Source: CBDCNP01 sp965222425 (GTDB taxonomy: Bacteria; Acidobacteriota; Vicinamibacteria; Marinacidobacterales; DATDRI01). From it: a DNA stretch of 64,000 bases. Positions 18,359-27,517 of the stretch are shown in pieces (positions within the stretch are counted from its first letter, which is position 1; each line of letters starts with the position of its first letter). The position numbers and the translations under genes are program-made. The notes beneath the pieces were generated by a model, which did no database searches, was not told the origin of the DNA, and saw only the letters and a program-made list of their open reading frames with translations. The stretch lies in assembly GCA_965222425.1 (NCBI GenBank), contig CBDCTW010000024.1:248001-312000 (forward strand), in the 5' to 3' direction.

Positions 18359-19133
18359 TGCGTTTCTCAGGAAGGATGAAAGGAACCGAAGAGGCCGACC
18401 CTGTTTCGACCCGTAACGGGGTTTCGTAGACCGACTCCATGAGCTCCCGATCGAGTAGTTCCCGAGGCGCTCCGCTTGCCACCACCCGACCCTCTTTGAG
18501 GATGAGCATCCGGGGACAGTAGAGGGAAGCCAGGTTGATATGGTGCGTCACGCCTACGACGGTCTTCGACTGCTCGACCACCAGTCGCTCCAGTATCTCC
18601 CACATACGCACCTCGTGTTTGAGATCGAGCGCCGCGGTGGGCTCATCCAAGAGCAGTAGCTGCGAGTCTTGGGCGATGGCTCGTGCAATCAGAACTCGCT
18701 GTTTTTCACCACCGGAAAGGCTGTGAAACAGCCGCGAGCCGAACTCAGAAGTCTCGGTAAGCTCGAGAGCCCTTGCCACCACGGCGAGATCCTCTTCGGT
18801 CTCGAAGCGAAACGCGCTTTGATGAGGATGCCGGCCCATGAGCACGATCTCGCCCACCGTAAAAGGCAAGCCCACTGTGGTCTGCTGCGGCACGTAGCTC
18901 ACGATGCTGGCCAATTCTTGGCGAGAGTAGGAATCGAGGGGTCGATCCTCTAATGCGATCTCGCCATGCTTAGGGCTGAGAAGACCGGCGAGAAGTTTGA
19001 GAAGAGTCGATTTGCCGGACCCGTTGGGGCCCAGGATCGCCAGCAGATCACCATCCCGAAGCTCGACGTCCAGCTCCGAAATCACATCCGGCCCACCCGG
19101 GTAGGAAAAGCCAAGCTTGGACGCACGGATCAT
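18351..19133 (-). CDS. ABC transporter ATP-binding protein (BtuD/FhuC type)
   Basis: 260-residue ATPase with Walker A GPNGSGKSTLL, Q-loop VSYVPQQTTV, signature LSGGEKQRVLIARAI, Walker B LLLLDEPTAALDLKH and the switch His in VGVTHHINLA. It powers import by the neighbouring FecCD permease. It starts 42 bases after the binding-protein gene and overlaps the permease gene by 8 bases, so the three are one transcription unit. Intact. Confidence 0.95.
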   Translation of the reverse strand: MIRASKLGFSYPGGPDVISELDVELRDGDLLAILGPNGSGKSTLLKLLAGLLSPKHGEIALEDRPLDSYSRQELASIVSYVPQQTTVGLPFTVGEIVLMGRHPHQSAFRFETEEDLAVVARALELTETSEFGSRLFHSLSGGEKQRVLIARAIAQDSQLLLLDEPTAALDLKHEVRMWEILERLVVEQSKTVVGVTHHINLASLYCPRMLILKEGRVVASGAPRELLDRELMESVYETPLRVETGSASSVPFILPEKRSE

Positions 19134-19175
19134 GGATGCTCGTCTCTAACTCGCCTCACCGGGATTCCATCCGAT

Positions 19176-20093
19176 TCATCGAGACACCTCAAGTGGTAGC
19201 TCGGCCTCCGGATGTAGAATCTCGACGAATCGGCGAAGCGTGTCGATCATGCGGGGACCGGGTATGGTGGCAACGGGATCGGGTATGGCCACGACCCGAC
19301 CCGTGCGTACCGCGTTCAGTGTGGGCAGCTGGGACCAGATTCCGAGCGTGTCCTCGCCCTCGGCGCTAAAAGTGAGATCGAGGATAACTTCCGGATCGAG
19401 AGACACGATCTCTTCCCTGGAAATGCGTGGATAGCGGGAAATCGTGCCGGTAATCACGTTCTCCCCTCCGGCGAGGACGAGCAGTTCGTCGAGGAACGTG
19501 TCGGGGCTGGCGGCGGTGAGATCTTGGAGGCTGCCGGCAGCTCGAAGCACCACGATAAGCGTTCTTGGCCGCGGCAGATCGCGAGTTTTCTGCTCCACGG
19601 CGGCGAGCTCGGCCCGGATCTGAGCCGCTAGTCGGTCCGCCTGGGTGCTTCTCCCACTCACCTCACCAAGACGGGTAATCGACTCCACAACGTTGGCGAC
19701 CGTCTCGTTCGGGAGCCGGAGCACCGAGACTCCCAGCGTCCGAAGCTTTCCGGCCGCCGTCTCGAGACTCAATGGCAACACCACGAGATCCGCCTGTAGC
19801 GCTAGGATCCGCTCGTAACTGAGATTGAAAGGACCGCCGATGCGCGGTTTCGCTTGCGCCGCTTCTGGATAAAGGCAGTAGTCGGACACCGCGACCACGT
19901 GGTCACCGCCACCGATCTCGAACAGGATTTCCGTGAAGTTCGGCGTCGTGGAGACGATGCGATGGGCGAGGGTTGCTTGGTGAGCCCACGCCAGGGACCG
20001 ATGGAACGTGGTTCCCGGTGAAGGTGGCGGGGAGGTCCAGGCAATGAGCCACGGGGCTAGGACAAAAAGCGCGGAACGCGCGACGCACTGCAT
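19176..20093 (-). CDS. BtuF-like periplasmic substrate-binding protein
   Basis: 305 residues. A signal peptide is visible (MQCVARSALFVLAPWLIAWT), followed by a PBP2/BtuF-type fold: RIVSTTPNFTEILFEIGG, AVSDYCLYPEAAQAKPRIGG, NLSYERILALQADLVV and the long connecting helix typical of class III binding proteins (about 165-195). The substrate could be cobalamin or an iron chelate. It delivers ligand to the FecCD permease encoded downstream. An unlipidated signal peptide suggests a soluble periplasmic protein and hence a Gram-negative envelope. Confidence 0.9.
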   Translation of the reverse strand: MQCVARSALFVLAPWLIAWTSPPPSPGTTFHRSLAWAHQATLAHRIVSTTPNFTEILFEIGGGDHVVAVSDYCLYPEAAQAKPRIGGPFNLSYERILALQADLVVLPLSLETAAGKLRTLGVSVLRLPNETVANVVESITRLGEVSGRSTQADRLAAQIRAELAAVEQKTRDLPRPRTLIVVLRAAGSLQDLTAASPDTFLDELLVLAGGENVITGTISRYPRISREEIVSLDPEVILDLTFSAEGEDTLGIWSQLPTLNAVRTGRVVAIPDPVATIPGPRMIDTLRRFVEILHPEAELPLEVSR

Positions 20094-20104
20094 CGGTTTC
20101 GAGG

Positions 20105-20343
20105 TTAGATTTGTGGCTCTTGGTCCAAGCCTTCTTCTCCGGTGTGTTCGAGCTCGATCTCGATGCCGAGCATCGTACAGGCTGCGTCGTACATCTGGAG
20201 GGCAGCCTTGTGTTTTTCCTGAAACCCCGCAAGGCGCTCTTTCACTTGCTCGAGCTCGATCTTCTCGTCGATCTCCTCGAGCTGACGCTGCGCCACTCGA
20301 GGGTTTGCCGGTAAGTGCGTTCTTCTTCGTCGGTAAGCGGCAT
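20105..20343 (-). pseudogene. Small coiled-coil protein, probably frameshifted
   Basis: ATG 20343 opens MPLTDEEERTYRQTLEW, which leaves the frame within about 16 codons. An adjacent frame from about 20296 gives a charged helical stretch (QRQLEEIDEKIELEQVKERL, then GFQEKHKAALQMYDAACTML) ending at 20105. Joined, they would make a protein of about 80 residues that is almost all helix, with acidic tail. I do not recognise a family. It ends 12 bases before the BtuF-like gene and may lead that operon. Confidence 0.45.
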
Positions 20344-20417
20344 CTTTACTAGACTCGACTCCATCCCGCGTAACGCGGGTTGACTCGGTACCGGTTCCTA
20401 TCTCTGGTCGTGTCGGA

Positions 20418-21788
20418 CTAGAAAAGTTCCGCTACGCGCTTCGCCAGCTCGGCGCTTCCCGCCGCTGCTCGCCGACGCAAATAAGCATCCAGGTCCCTCA
20501 ACATCTCGGAACAGTCTTAATAACGATCATCCGGCTCTTTCTTGAGTGCTCGGGCTACCACCGCTTCCAACTCGATAGGTACCGCAGGGTTGAACGAGGA
20601 GGGCGTCAAGCACTAGGCCTCCCTAACTCGTTCCAAAATGCTCATCTCCGAAGTTCCCATGAATAGGCTGCGCCCGGTCAGCATTTCGAAGAAGACAGTG
20701 CCCAAGGAGAAAATGTCGGACCGCTTATCCATGGCTCGCCCCCACGCCTGCTCGGGCGACATGTAGAGCAGCTTACCTCGAAGAGAACCGCTGTCCGTTG
20801 AGGGAGCCTCGATGGTCGCCTTGGCAATGCCGAAATCTACCAACTTGACCTCCCCCTCATTGGATACCAGGATGTTGGGAGGACTGACGTCCCGATGCAC
20901 GATTTGAAGCGGCCGTCCCGATTGATCGCAGTGTCGGTGAGCGTACTCGAGTGCGGCGGCGACCTTCGCCATGATCAGCGCGGACAGACTCACGTCCAAA
21001 ATCATTTCTTTTTCGTGAATCCGGGCCAGAATCGCTCGCAAATCCCTTCCATCAATGTATTCCATCGCGATGTAATAGGTGTCCTCGATCTTACCTAGAT
21101 CGAAAATCTGAGCGATGTTAGGGTGTGAGAGGCCGGCCACCATCTTCGCCTCATTGATGAACATCTCCACGAAATCCTTGTTGTCGGATAGGTGAGGGAG
21201 GATGCGCTTGACGGCGACCATCTTTTCGAAACCCTCCACTCCCCGGCGCTTGGCCCTGAAGACCTCTGCCATGCCCCCGGTTGCAACTCGATCCAAGAGC
21301 AAATACTGGCCGTACGCTGCATCATTTTTCTCAGTTTCCGAGCTAACCAGCGGGTCCATGCTGTCGCCCAGCTTGGAATCCTGAAGGAGCGTGGAGTACG
21401 CGAGATCGACAAGGGAGTATTGCTCCTTCGGAAGCGGAGCCGTAGATTCAGGCCCGCCGGATGGGCCGAACGATTCCGTCGAATCTGGATTCACCGAGAT
21501 CGTATCGGGTCTTATGACCGGCACGGGTCGCGACGTGTCCGGAACCGGCGAACCGTTCTGCGACTTGGAATCGATACTTGCAGAGGCCCGTCCCGGCGCG
21601 CCGGGACTTTCGGATCTGTCCTCCCGAAGCTCATCGATGATGTCGCCAAAAAGATCGCTCGAGGTCAGCAGGTCTTCTCGTTTCGTTGAGGTATGTCGTC
21701 GGACCTTCTCCGTGAGCTTGCCGGTACCCCGCTCGAATTCGCGGGGGGGATTCGGAGACAAGGGACTCTCGTCTTTTTCCTTGGCCAT
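20418..21788 (-). pseudogene. PknB-type Ser/Thr protein kinase with two in-frame stop codons
   Basis: From ATG 21788 the protein has a low-complexity acidic/Pro-rich region (1-150), then a kinase domain: VATGGMAEVFRAK glycine loop, AVKRIL lysine, IVHRDVSPPNILVSNEGEV, LVDFGIAK and MSPEQAWGR. A TAG at 20613-20615 stops it after SILERVREA. The same frame then continues with kinase-domain tail sequence (LTPSSFNPAVPIELEAVVAR), meets a TAA at 20517-20519 where Gln is expected after PDDRY, and runs on to a normal stop at 20418. Both stops fit single transitions. The truncated product lacks the last kinase helices, so it is probably dead. No transmembrane segment or sensor domain is seen. Relatives occur in Acidobacteriota and Myxococcota. 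Confidence 0.88.
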
Positions 21789-21985
21789 GGACGCGATTCC
21801 CGTTCTCCTGAATTGAGTCAGTATACGGGACGGGGTGCTCACCGTCAAAGCCCTGCATCAAATGGACTTGTTGCCCGCGCCCAGGAAAGGGCGCGGGAAA
21901 CGAATTCGACACAGGAGGCGGGAGAGCCCCGGCCTCCGGTCGCAGCCTAGGCCTTGGTACTAGATTGGAAGAAGATCCCTCGGAG

Positions 21986-22594
21986 CTAGTGGACCGCCAT
22001 CGGTACCTGACCGGCTTCCTCGGAAGCTGCGCCGATCTGCGTCTGCTTCCTCTCCTTGAGCTCGAGGACTAGGGCTCTGGTTTTCGCAGGATCCGACAGG
22101 TTTGCCTCGATGGCCTTCAACACCTCGATGTCGTTACTGCTCTGTTCCTTGAGAGCTTGTAGCATCCTGTTGAAGTAGCCCGGAAAATCCTCGAGAAAGT
22201 CGCGGAAGCGGATGTCGAAGTTGACATCACCACCGGTGACGCGTTCGAGACTCAGCTTCACCCGGTACAGCGGCCCCGCTATCTGATTGCTCAGATAGAC
22301 GCCGATGATCTCCACCAGCACCATCCCGAAGAGGAGGACGAAACTTATGGCGACCGCGAACAGCACGGGAACGCTCAGCAGCGGCACCATTCCGCTCCGC
22401 GGAACCAAGTGATAGAACTGTAGAATGTGTCCCTCGTAGAAGTAGTAGAGGAAGATCGAGAAGAAGAGGGAGTTGGCAGCCCAGATGCCCAAAAGGAGCC
22501 CGATCAAACGGTACTGGAACCCCTTGTCTACAATGAGCCGTCGTCGTCTATTGGGACGCCGTCCCTGAGGGCTCGGCTCGGCTTCGCTAGTCAT
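21986..22594 (-). CDS. Two-helix membrane protein with HAMP-like linker
   Basis: About 202 residues from ATG 22594, preceded by GGAGG. Two transmembrane helices (about 26-48 and 72-100) flank a short outer loop (YEGHILQFYHLVPRSGM). After the second helix comes IAGPLYRVKLSLERVTGGDV, the pattern of a HAMP domain, then a helical region with FLEDFPGYFNRMLQALKEQS and a charged tail. HAMP proteins usually pass a signal to a catalytic domain; none is attached here. Similar stand-alone proteins are seen beside kinases in other phyla. The neighbouring Ser/Thr kinase pseudogene is on the same strand. Function unknown. Confidence 0.7.
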   Translation of the reverse strand: MTSEAEPSPQGRRPNRRRRLIVDKGFQYRLIGLLLGIWAANSLFFSIFLYYFYEGHILQFYHLVPRSGMVPLLSVPVLFAVAISFVLLFGMVLVEIIGVYLSNQIAGPLYRVKLSLERVTGGDVNFDIRFRDFLEDFPGYFNRMLQALKEQSSNDIEVLKAIEANLSDPAKTRALVLELKERKQTQIGAASEEAGQVPMAVH

Positions 22595-22741
22595 AGGAAC
22601 CTCCACCTATAGCCTGTAGTCGTTGTGGAATACGGGCGGTCAAAGCGACCACCCGCGAGCAGCTTAATTGCGGTTCCGCCAGCTCGGATTAAGAAACACT
22701 CGGATCTGTAATGAGAGGGATAACGAAACTAGTGCACCACG

Positions 22742-24201
22742 GGGGATGTCCCGGCCGCTGTTGAATTTGGTCGGGTAGCGGCGGCACCTGTGAATACTCT
22801 TAGGCAGCAAACTCATCGCTGTCAAGAGATTTCTGTTTGCTTCTAAGCGCGTGAACGAGAGCGCCCATATGGCGATAGCCTTTGATACGCCGGAACTTTT
22901 TCTGCGCGGTGACGACGCCAAGAGCGGTCCATCGGCGAACCATGGAAGGACTCTTCCAACGCTTGACGTTTCTCGATACTCTGCGAATGGTTCCGTTGAG
23001 ATTCTCAATGGCGTTCGTCGTGGCAAGAGACTGGCGAAGTAAGGCGGGCGGCGCGAGCTTCACGACCGTGAGTGTTTCTTCCATCCCTTCACGAAGGCTT
23101 CCGGCAGCTTCGTCGTAGCCGTTTCGCTCGAGCCACGACACCAATGCCTGAAGTCGCTTGCGCGCCTTGTCGGCACTCTTGCACTTGTAGGCTTCCTTCA
23201 TCGTCTGGAGCACGTAGGCGTGACGAGACTTGGGAAGGTACGAGCGAAGATTTCGGAGTTTATGGATCTGGCACCTTTGGATGACCGCGAGGTCCCCCAA
23301 AACGTCGACGAGTGCCTTGCGGATGCCTTTGCCTCCGTCCACTACGCAGAGAATCGACTCATCGACGCGCAAGCCTCGCTCGAGAAGGTCCTGCAACATC
23401 GCGGTGCACATCCGAGAGTTCTCCGTCGAGCCCAGCCATATACCCGGGGGCACCTTCGTTCCATCTATTGTGATACCTAGAGTTACGACGACGGTCTGTC
23501 CGGCCACCTCAAGGCCATCCAGCATCAGTGCCGCAAGCTCGAACTCCTCTAGCCGCCGAGACAGGTATTCCTCGAGCTTCTTAGTCGTCTGGCTCACGAG
23601 GTGACGGCTGGCGGCACTCTTACTCGTGCCACGAGACTTCAACTTGGCCGCGGGTTTGTCCAGACTCGATTCGTAATTTCGGGTCGATACGCCCACCAAG
23701 ATCTGATTCAACACTCGCTCTGGAAGCGGGTCTTCTTCGCGGAAGGCTTCGAAGTGTGGAAGCGACGCCTCCGCGCCCGACTTCGAGCGAACTCGAGGTC
23801 GCGACACTTGGATGCGACGACCACCGAAGCTCAGCTCTCCGTTCGTGCTCCCCCAGTGGTTATGAGTTCGCTCCTTCTCGTGCTTGCCCTTGAGCCCCGC
23901 GATCTCCTCGGCGTCCTCTCCGAGCAGTAGGTGCAGAGCTGTCAGTCCTTGCTCGTACACCCATTCCGTCAGATCCGCCTTCGTGGCCGCGATCCCAGCT
24001 ATCATCGGTAGCAGTATCTGACCGACTTGGCCAACTACCTTGCCCGTAGGCGAGTGCGTTTGCTTTCTTACTGGCTTCTTTGATTTCCTAGGCATTGGTG
24101 GCTCCTTGTCCCCCTCTGGAGACGGTTTATTGGCAGACCTATTCTTAGGCCGGCCAAGGAGCCGCCGCTACCCCAAATTCAACATCCGGCGGGACATCCC
24201 C
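22742..24201 (-). mobile_element. IS256-family insertion sequence, copy 1 (1460 bp)
   Basis: Ends carry imperfect inverted repeats of about 40 bases beginning GGGGATGTCCCG. The flanking 8-bp direct repeat GCACCACG (22734-22741 and 24202-24209) marks a simple transposition between the HAMP-like gene and the deoxynucleoside kinase gene. Two more copies of the same length lie at 34474 and 55918. The transposase of this copy differs from theirs at three residues. Confidence 0.95.
22800..24095 (-). CDS. IS256-family transposase, copy 1
   Basis: 431 residues. DDE-type mutator transposase: first Asp in LMLDGLEVAGQ, second in CVVDGGKGIRKAL, the C/H pair in IQRCQIHKLRNLRSYLPKS and the Glu in TTNAIENLNGTIRR. 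Compared with copies 2 and 3 it has GED for RED near residue 54, PPG for PLG and RMC for RVC near 215-227. Intact, so this copy may be active. Confidence 0.95.
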   Translation of the reverse strand: MPRKSKKPVRKQTHSPTGKVVGQVGQILLPMIAGIAATKADLTEWVYEQGLTALHLLLGEDAEEIAGLKGKHEKERTHNHWGSTNGELSFGGRRIQVSRPRVRSKSGAEASLPHFEAFREEDPLPERVLNQILVGVSTRNYESSLDKPAAKLKSRGTSKSAASRHLVSQTTKKLEEYLSRRLEEFELAALMLDGLEVAGQTVVVTLGITIDGTKVPPGIWLGSTENSRMCTAMLQDLLERGLRVDESILCVVDGGKGIRKALVDVLGDLAVIQRCQIHKLRNLRSYLPKSRHAYVLQTMKEAYKCKSADKARKRLQALVSWLERNGYDEAAGSLREGMEETLTVVKLAPPALLRQSLATTNAIENLNGTIRRVSRNVKRWKSPSMVRRWTALGVVTAQKKFRRIKGYRHMGALVHALRSKQKSLDSDEFAA

Positions 24202-24301
24202 GCACCACGGGTGAGGGACGGCAGCAAGAGGCCCCGGGACGGACGGGCACGGCCGAGCCGCGAGGCTCGCCACCGTTAAGATTTTATGTGCTCTGGGCTT
24301 C

Positions 24302-24322
24302 CCCCCCGCCCGAGGGCGGGAG
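24302..24322 (-). other. GC-rich hairpin after the deoxynucleoside kinase gene
   Basis: CCCGCCC-GAG-GGCGGG type dyad a few bases beyond the kinase stop at 24329. No T run follows on the minus strand, so it is at best a weak or factor-aided terminator. Confidence 0.35.
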
Positions 24323-24328
24323 GAACGG

Positions 24329-24976
24329 TCAGCCCGGTGAGCCTCCCGGCATATAGAAGCGGGTCCCGCCGCTGAGGGACTGCATCTCGTGGATCAAATC
24401 ATCGAGCCCCGTCCCCGGATGGGAGAAGTCTACGTCCGCGGTATTGACGACCAAAAGCGGGGTCGCTGAGTAGTGGAAGAAAAAGTAGTCGTAAGCCTTT
24501 ACTAACTCACGGAGGTAGGTCTCGCCTGGGCCGGGGTCGGCTCGGCGAGATTTTGACTTCTGGGACTTCAGCCGCTTCATGAGAACCTCGGCCGGTGCCT
24601 GAAGGTAAATCACCAATTCGGGCGGAGGAACTTCCCCCTCCAACACGCGGTAGATCTTTTCGTAGAGCATCAGCTCCGTGTCGTCGAGATTGAGATATGC
24701 GAAGACCTTGTCCTTTGCGAAGATGAAGTCGCAGGCGGTCACCTGACGAAAAAGCTCGCGTTGAGCCAACTCTGAGAGTTGGCGGTAGCGGCTAAGGAGA
24801 AAGAACATCTGAGTCTGGAAGGCCGCGCCCGGCTTTTCGTGATAGAAATCGCGAAGAAAGGGATTCTCGCAGGACTCCAGAACGATGGAGGCTTCTAGGT
24901 GAGCCGCCAAGCGTTCGACGACGGCGGTCTTCCCAACGCCCGGAGGCCCCTCTACCGAAACGTAGCGCAGGTTCAT
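24329..24976 (-). CDS. Deoxynucleoside kinase (dGK/dAK family)
   Basis: 215 residues from ATG 24976, which overlaps the folK stop by ATGA. P-loop EGPPGVGKTAVVERLA, the ENPFLRDFYHEKPG substrate segment, FFLLSRYRQLSEL, ACDFIFAKDKVFAYLNLDD and the Arg-rich lid MKRLKSQKSKSRRAD are those of bacterial deoxyadenosine/deoxyguanosine kinases, which salvage deoxynucleosides to monophosphates. The coupling with folK is common in several phyla. An upstream extension to 25090 only covers folK. Intact. Confidence 0.92.
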   Translation of the reverse strand: MNLRYVSVEGPPGVGKTAVVERLAAHLEASIVLESCENPFLRDFYHEKPGAAFQTQMFFLLSRYRQLSELAQRELFRQVTACDFIFAKDKVFAYLNLDDTELMLYEKIYRVLEGEVPPPELVIYLQAPAEVLMKRLKSQKSKSRRADPGPGETYLRELVKAYDYFFFHYSATPLLVVNTADVDFSHPGTGLDDLIHEMQSLSGGTRFYMPGGSPG

Positions 24977-25500
24977 CGCGAGCTCACCGTAGGAAGAATA
25001 GGGGGTGGAGCGATGCGCACCACGGATGCCGTGTCGAAACACCGACGGAGCAGCTCCTTGGCGGACGCACCTAAGGTGGGGTGGACCCAATCCGGAGCGA
25101 TCTCCGCCAAGGGAACCAGTACGAATTTCCTCAGGTACAGTCGCGGGTGCGGTAGGGTGAGCTCGGGAGTCTCAACCGCCTCCTCCCCCGCCATCAGGAG
25201 GTCCAGATCGATGGTGCGCGGATAGTGATAGCCGTTACGGGTCCTTTGCCTACCTTGACGCGTTTCGATCTCTTGACAGATGGAAAGTAAATCCCGTGGT
25301 GCGAATGGGCTAATCACTCTGGCGACCGCGTTCGTGAACCAGGGCTGGGACGGGGCGTCCACGGGCTCGGTGTGGTAAAGGCTTGAGACCTGGTCTATCG
25401 CGATCGATTTTTCCCCCAGCCGCTGCAATACCAAAGAGATTTGCGCAGCAGGGTCGTCCAGGTTCGAGCCCAGACCTATGAATCCGTCCTGGGAAGACAC
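24973..25500 (-). CDS. folK: 2-amino-4-hydroxy-6-hydroxymethyldihydropteridine pyrophosphokinase
   Basis: 175 residues. HPPK transfers pyrophosphate from ATP to the hydroxymethylpterin in folate synthesis. Seen: FIGLGSNLDDPAAQI (start), SSLYHTEPVDAPSQPWFTNA and the family signature YPRTIDLDLLM with LPHPRLYLRKFVLVPLAEIA. It shares ATGA with the deoxynucleoside kinase gene downstream. Intact and probably essential. Confidence 0.96.
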   Translation of the reverse strand: MSSQDGFIGLGSNLDDPAAQISLVLQRLGEKSIAIDQVSSLYHTEPVDAPSQPWFTNAVARVISPFAPRDLLSICQEIETRQGRQRTRNGYHYPRTIDLDLLMAGEEAVETPELTLPHPRLYLRKFVLVPLAEIAPDWVHPTLGASAKELLRRCFDTASVVRIAPPPILPTVSSR

Positions 25501-25596
25501 GCAGGATTATAGGCTTGGCGGCGACGGGGATCAATGCGGGTCAATCTTTTGACAGCAGTAAGGCGCCCGACTAACATTCCACTGGCGTCTGGCGAT

Positions 25597-25693
25597 GTCA
25601 ATAGCAGCAACCTGGATGACTGACGCCAAACACGCGTAGCGAGGCGCCTGTCTAGCTCGATAGCGGCAATTGCGCTAACCGACGCCGGACACG
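25597..25693 (+). repeat. Two imperfect 38-bp direct repeats upstream of the acyl-CoA ligase gene
   Basis: 25597-25634 and 25656-25693 agree at about 26 of 38 positions, 59 bases apart. Both contain ATAGC(A/G)GCAA and end GACGCC(AA/GG)ACACG. A TGGCGTC at 25583-25589 pairs with GACGCCA at 25622-25628. They lie 30-130 bases before the ATG at 25724, so a regulatory role is possible. Confidence 0.4.
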
Positions 25694-25723
25694 GACCACT
25701 GCGTTCTACAGAGGTGCACTGCC

Positions 25724-27517
25724 ATGAAATTCGAAACGCTGAACGAGCTCTTCTTTGCAGCTATGGAGACACACCGGAAGCCCGACGTGATTCGATACAA
25801 GTCCGGAGGCACCTGGCGCTCGGTATCTTGGACCGAAATGCTGGAACGGGCTCGCGACTTGGCTCTAGGATTTCATGAGCTCGGCGTGAAGCGGGGTGAC
25901 CGAGTCGTGATCCTCTCGGAAAACCGGCTCGAGTGGTTCCTCGTCGACAAGGCACTTCACATCCTGGGTGCGGCTAACGTCCCTATCTACTCGAGCCTCA
26001 CTGCTCCCCAAATGTCCTACATCGTGCGCAACTCAGAGTCGAAGGTCCTGATCGCCTCCTCACCCGAGCAACAAGCGAAAGTGGCCGAGGTCCGCGAGGA
26101 GCTCAGCGATGTGGAACACGTGATTCGAATCGATCCTCCGGGTGACAGCGGGCTGGATAGCTTGGCGCTCGACGAGCTCTTCGCCCGTGGGGCCGAAAAG
26201 GCGGCCAAGGAGCCCGATCTCCATCGTCGGTTGGCTGCGGAGGTAACCCCGCAAGACTTGGCGAGCATCATTTACACCTCTGGGACGACAGGAAATCCCA
26301 AGGGAGTCATGCTGACGCATGCCAATTTCGCTTCGAACGTAAAGGCCTCCATGGAGGTCCTGCCGATTACCAAGGACGATGTCGCACTATCCGCGCTCCC
26401 CTATAGCCACGTCTTCGAAAGAATGGTTGCCCACTATCTCTATCCGTGCGCCGGCACCAGCATCGCCATAGCCGAAAGCGTCGACAAGGTCGTGGACAAC
26501 TTGGCGGAGATCCGACCCACGGTGATGACCTTCGTCCCTCGCTTTTACGAAAAGATGTACACCCGTGTGCAGGAGGCGGTATCCCAGGGAAGTCCCCTGA
26601 AACAAAAGATCTTCCGGTGGGCGGTTTCTGTGGGACAGGAGCACGGCGGCTACCGCCTGGGAGGCAACAAGCCGCCCTTTCTTTCGGATCTCAAGTACAA
26701 GATCGCAACCGCCTTGGCCTTCAAAAAGCTTCAGCAGCGGGTTGGTGGCCGTTTGAGGTTCTTCATTTCAGGGGGCGCGCCACTGTCCAAGGAGATCGCG
26801 GAGTTCTTCTGGGCGGCCGGTATCACGATTCTGGAGGGTTACGGCCTTTCTGAGACGTCGCCGGTCATTGCCGTCAACCGGCCCGGTGCCATCCGATTCG
26901 GCACAGTCGGCCAAATCGCTCCGGGAGTTGAGGTCAAGATCGCCGATGATGAAGAGATCCTGGCCCGCGGGCCCAACATCATGAAGGGCTACTACAAGAA
27001 CGAAGCAGCTACACGGGAAGCCATCGACCCCGACGGCTGGTTCCACACCGGAGACGTTGGTCACCTGGATGCGGATGGTTTTCTCGTTATCACCGATCGC
27101 AAGAAAGATCTCATCGTCACCGCGGGAGGGAAGAAGATCGCGCCACAGCCGATCGAGAACCAGCTGAAGGCCAACCCCTACATCGCCGAGATCGTCGTCA
27201 TCGGCAACACACGCCGCTTCCCGGCCGCTCTCGTCGTGCCTGATTTCGAACGGCTCCATAAATGGACACGCAAACAAGGTATCAAGTCCTTCAACAAACA
27301 GGAGCTGGTGCGTAACCAAAACTTAATCGACTTCATCCAAAAGCAGATCGATGAAATGACCCCCCACTTGGCTCAGTTCGAGAGAATCAAGAAGGTGTGT
27401 TTGCTCCCCAAGCCATTCACTCTCGCAGGCGGAGAGCTTACCCCCACGCTCAAGGTCAAGAGAAGGGTCGTGGAGAGTCGCTACAAGAACCTGATCGATC
27501 AACTATACGCATCATGA
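25724..27517 (+). CDS. Long-chain fatty-acid-CoA ligase (AMP-forming)
   Basis: 597 residues of the FadD15/FAA1-like branch, which activates fatty acids as acyl-AMP then acyl-CoA. Motifs: P-loop YTSGTTGNPKGVMLTHANF, the A5 motif ILEGYGLSETSPV, DGWFHTGDVGHLDADGFL, DRKKDLIVTAGGKKIAPQPI and a C-terminal lysine region (TPTLKVKRRVV). Soluble or membrane-associated. ATGA overlap with gatB shows cotranscription, an odd metabolic pairing but clear in the sequence. Intact. Confidence 0.95.
   Translation: MKFETLNELFFAAMETHRKPDVIRYKSGGTWRSVSWTEMLERARDLALGFHELGVKRGDRVVILSENRLEWFLVDKALHILGAANVPIYSSLTAPQMSYIVRNSESKVLIASSPEQQAKVAEVREELSDVEHVIRIDPPGDSGLDSLALDELFARGAEKAAKEPDLHRRLAAEVTPQDLASIIYTSGTTGNPKGVMLTHANFASNVKASMEVLPITKDDVALSALPYSHVFERMVAHYLYPCAGTSIAIAESVDKVVDNLAEIRPTVMTFVPRFYEKMYTRVQEAVSQGSPLKQKIFRWAVSVGQEHGGYRLGGNKPPFLSDLKYKIATALAFKKLQQRVGGRLRFFISGGAPLSKEIAEFFWAAGITILEGYGLSETSPVIAVNRPGAIRFGTVGQIAPGVEVKIADDEEILARGPNIMKGYYKNEAATREAIDPDGWFHTGDVGHLDADGFLVITDRKKDLIVTAGGKKIAPQPIENQLKANPYIAEIVVIGNTRRFPAALVVPDFERLHKWTRKQGIKSFNKQELVRNQNLIDFIQKQIDEMTPHLAQFERIKKVCLLPKPFTLAGGELTPTLKVKRRVVESRYKNLIDQLYAS

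Noticed and set aside
19176..20343. Cobalamin riboswitch upstream of the BtuF-like gene
   Set aside because: I could not find the conserved B12-box or a suitable leader; the upstream space is filled by a small coiled-coil reading frame.
20517..20615. Reassigned TAG/TAA codons in this genome
   Set aside because: Many intact genes in the window end in TAG or TAA, and the expected residues at the stops differ (Trp, Gln and uncertain).
22742..24201. Composite transposon between IS256 copies 1 and 2
   Set aside because: Copy 1 has its own 8-bp target repeat and the DNA between holds core genes (folK, gatB, ftsE), so it is chromosome rather than cargo.
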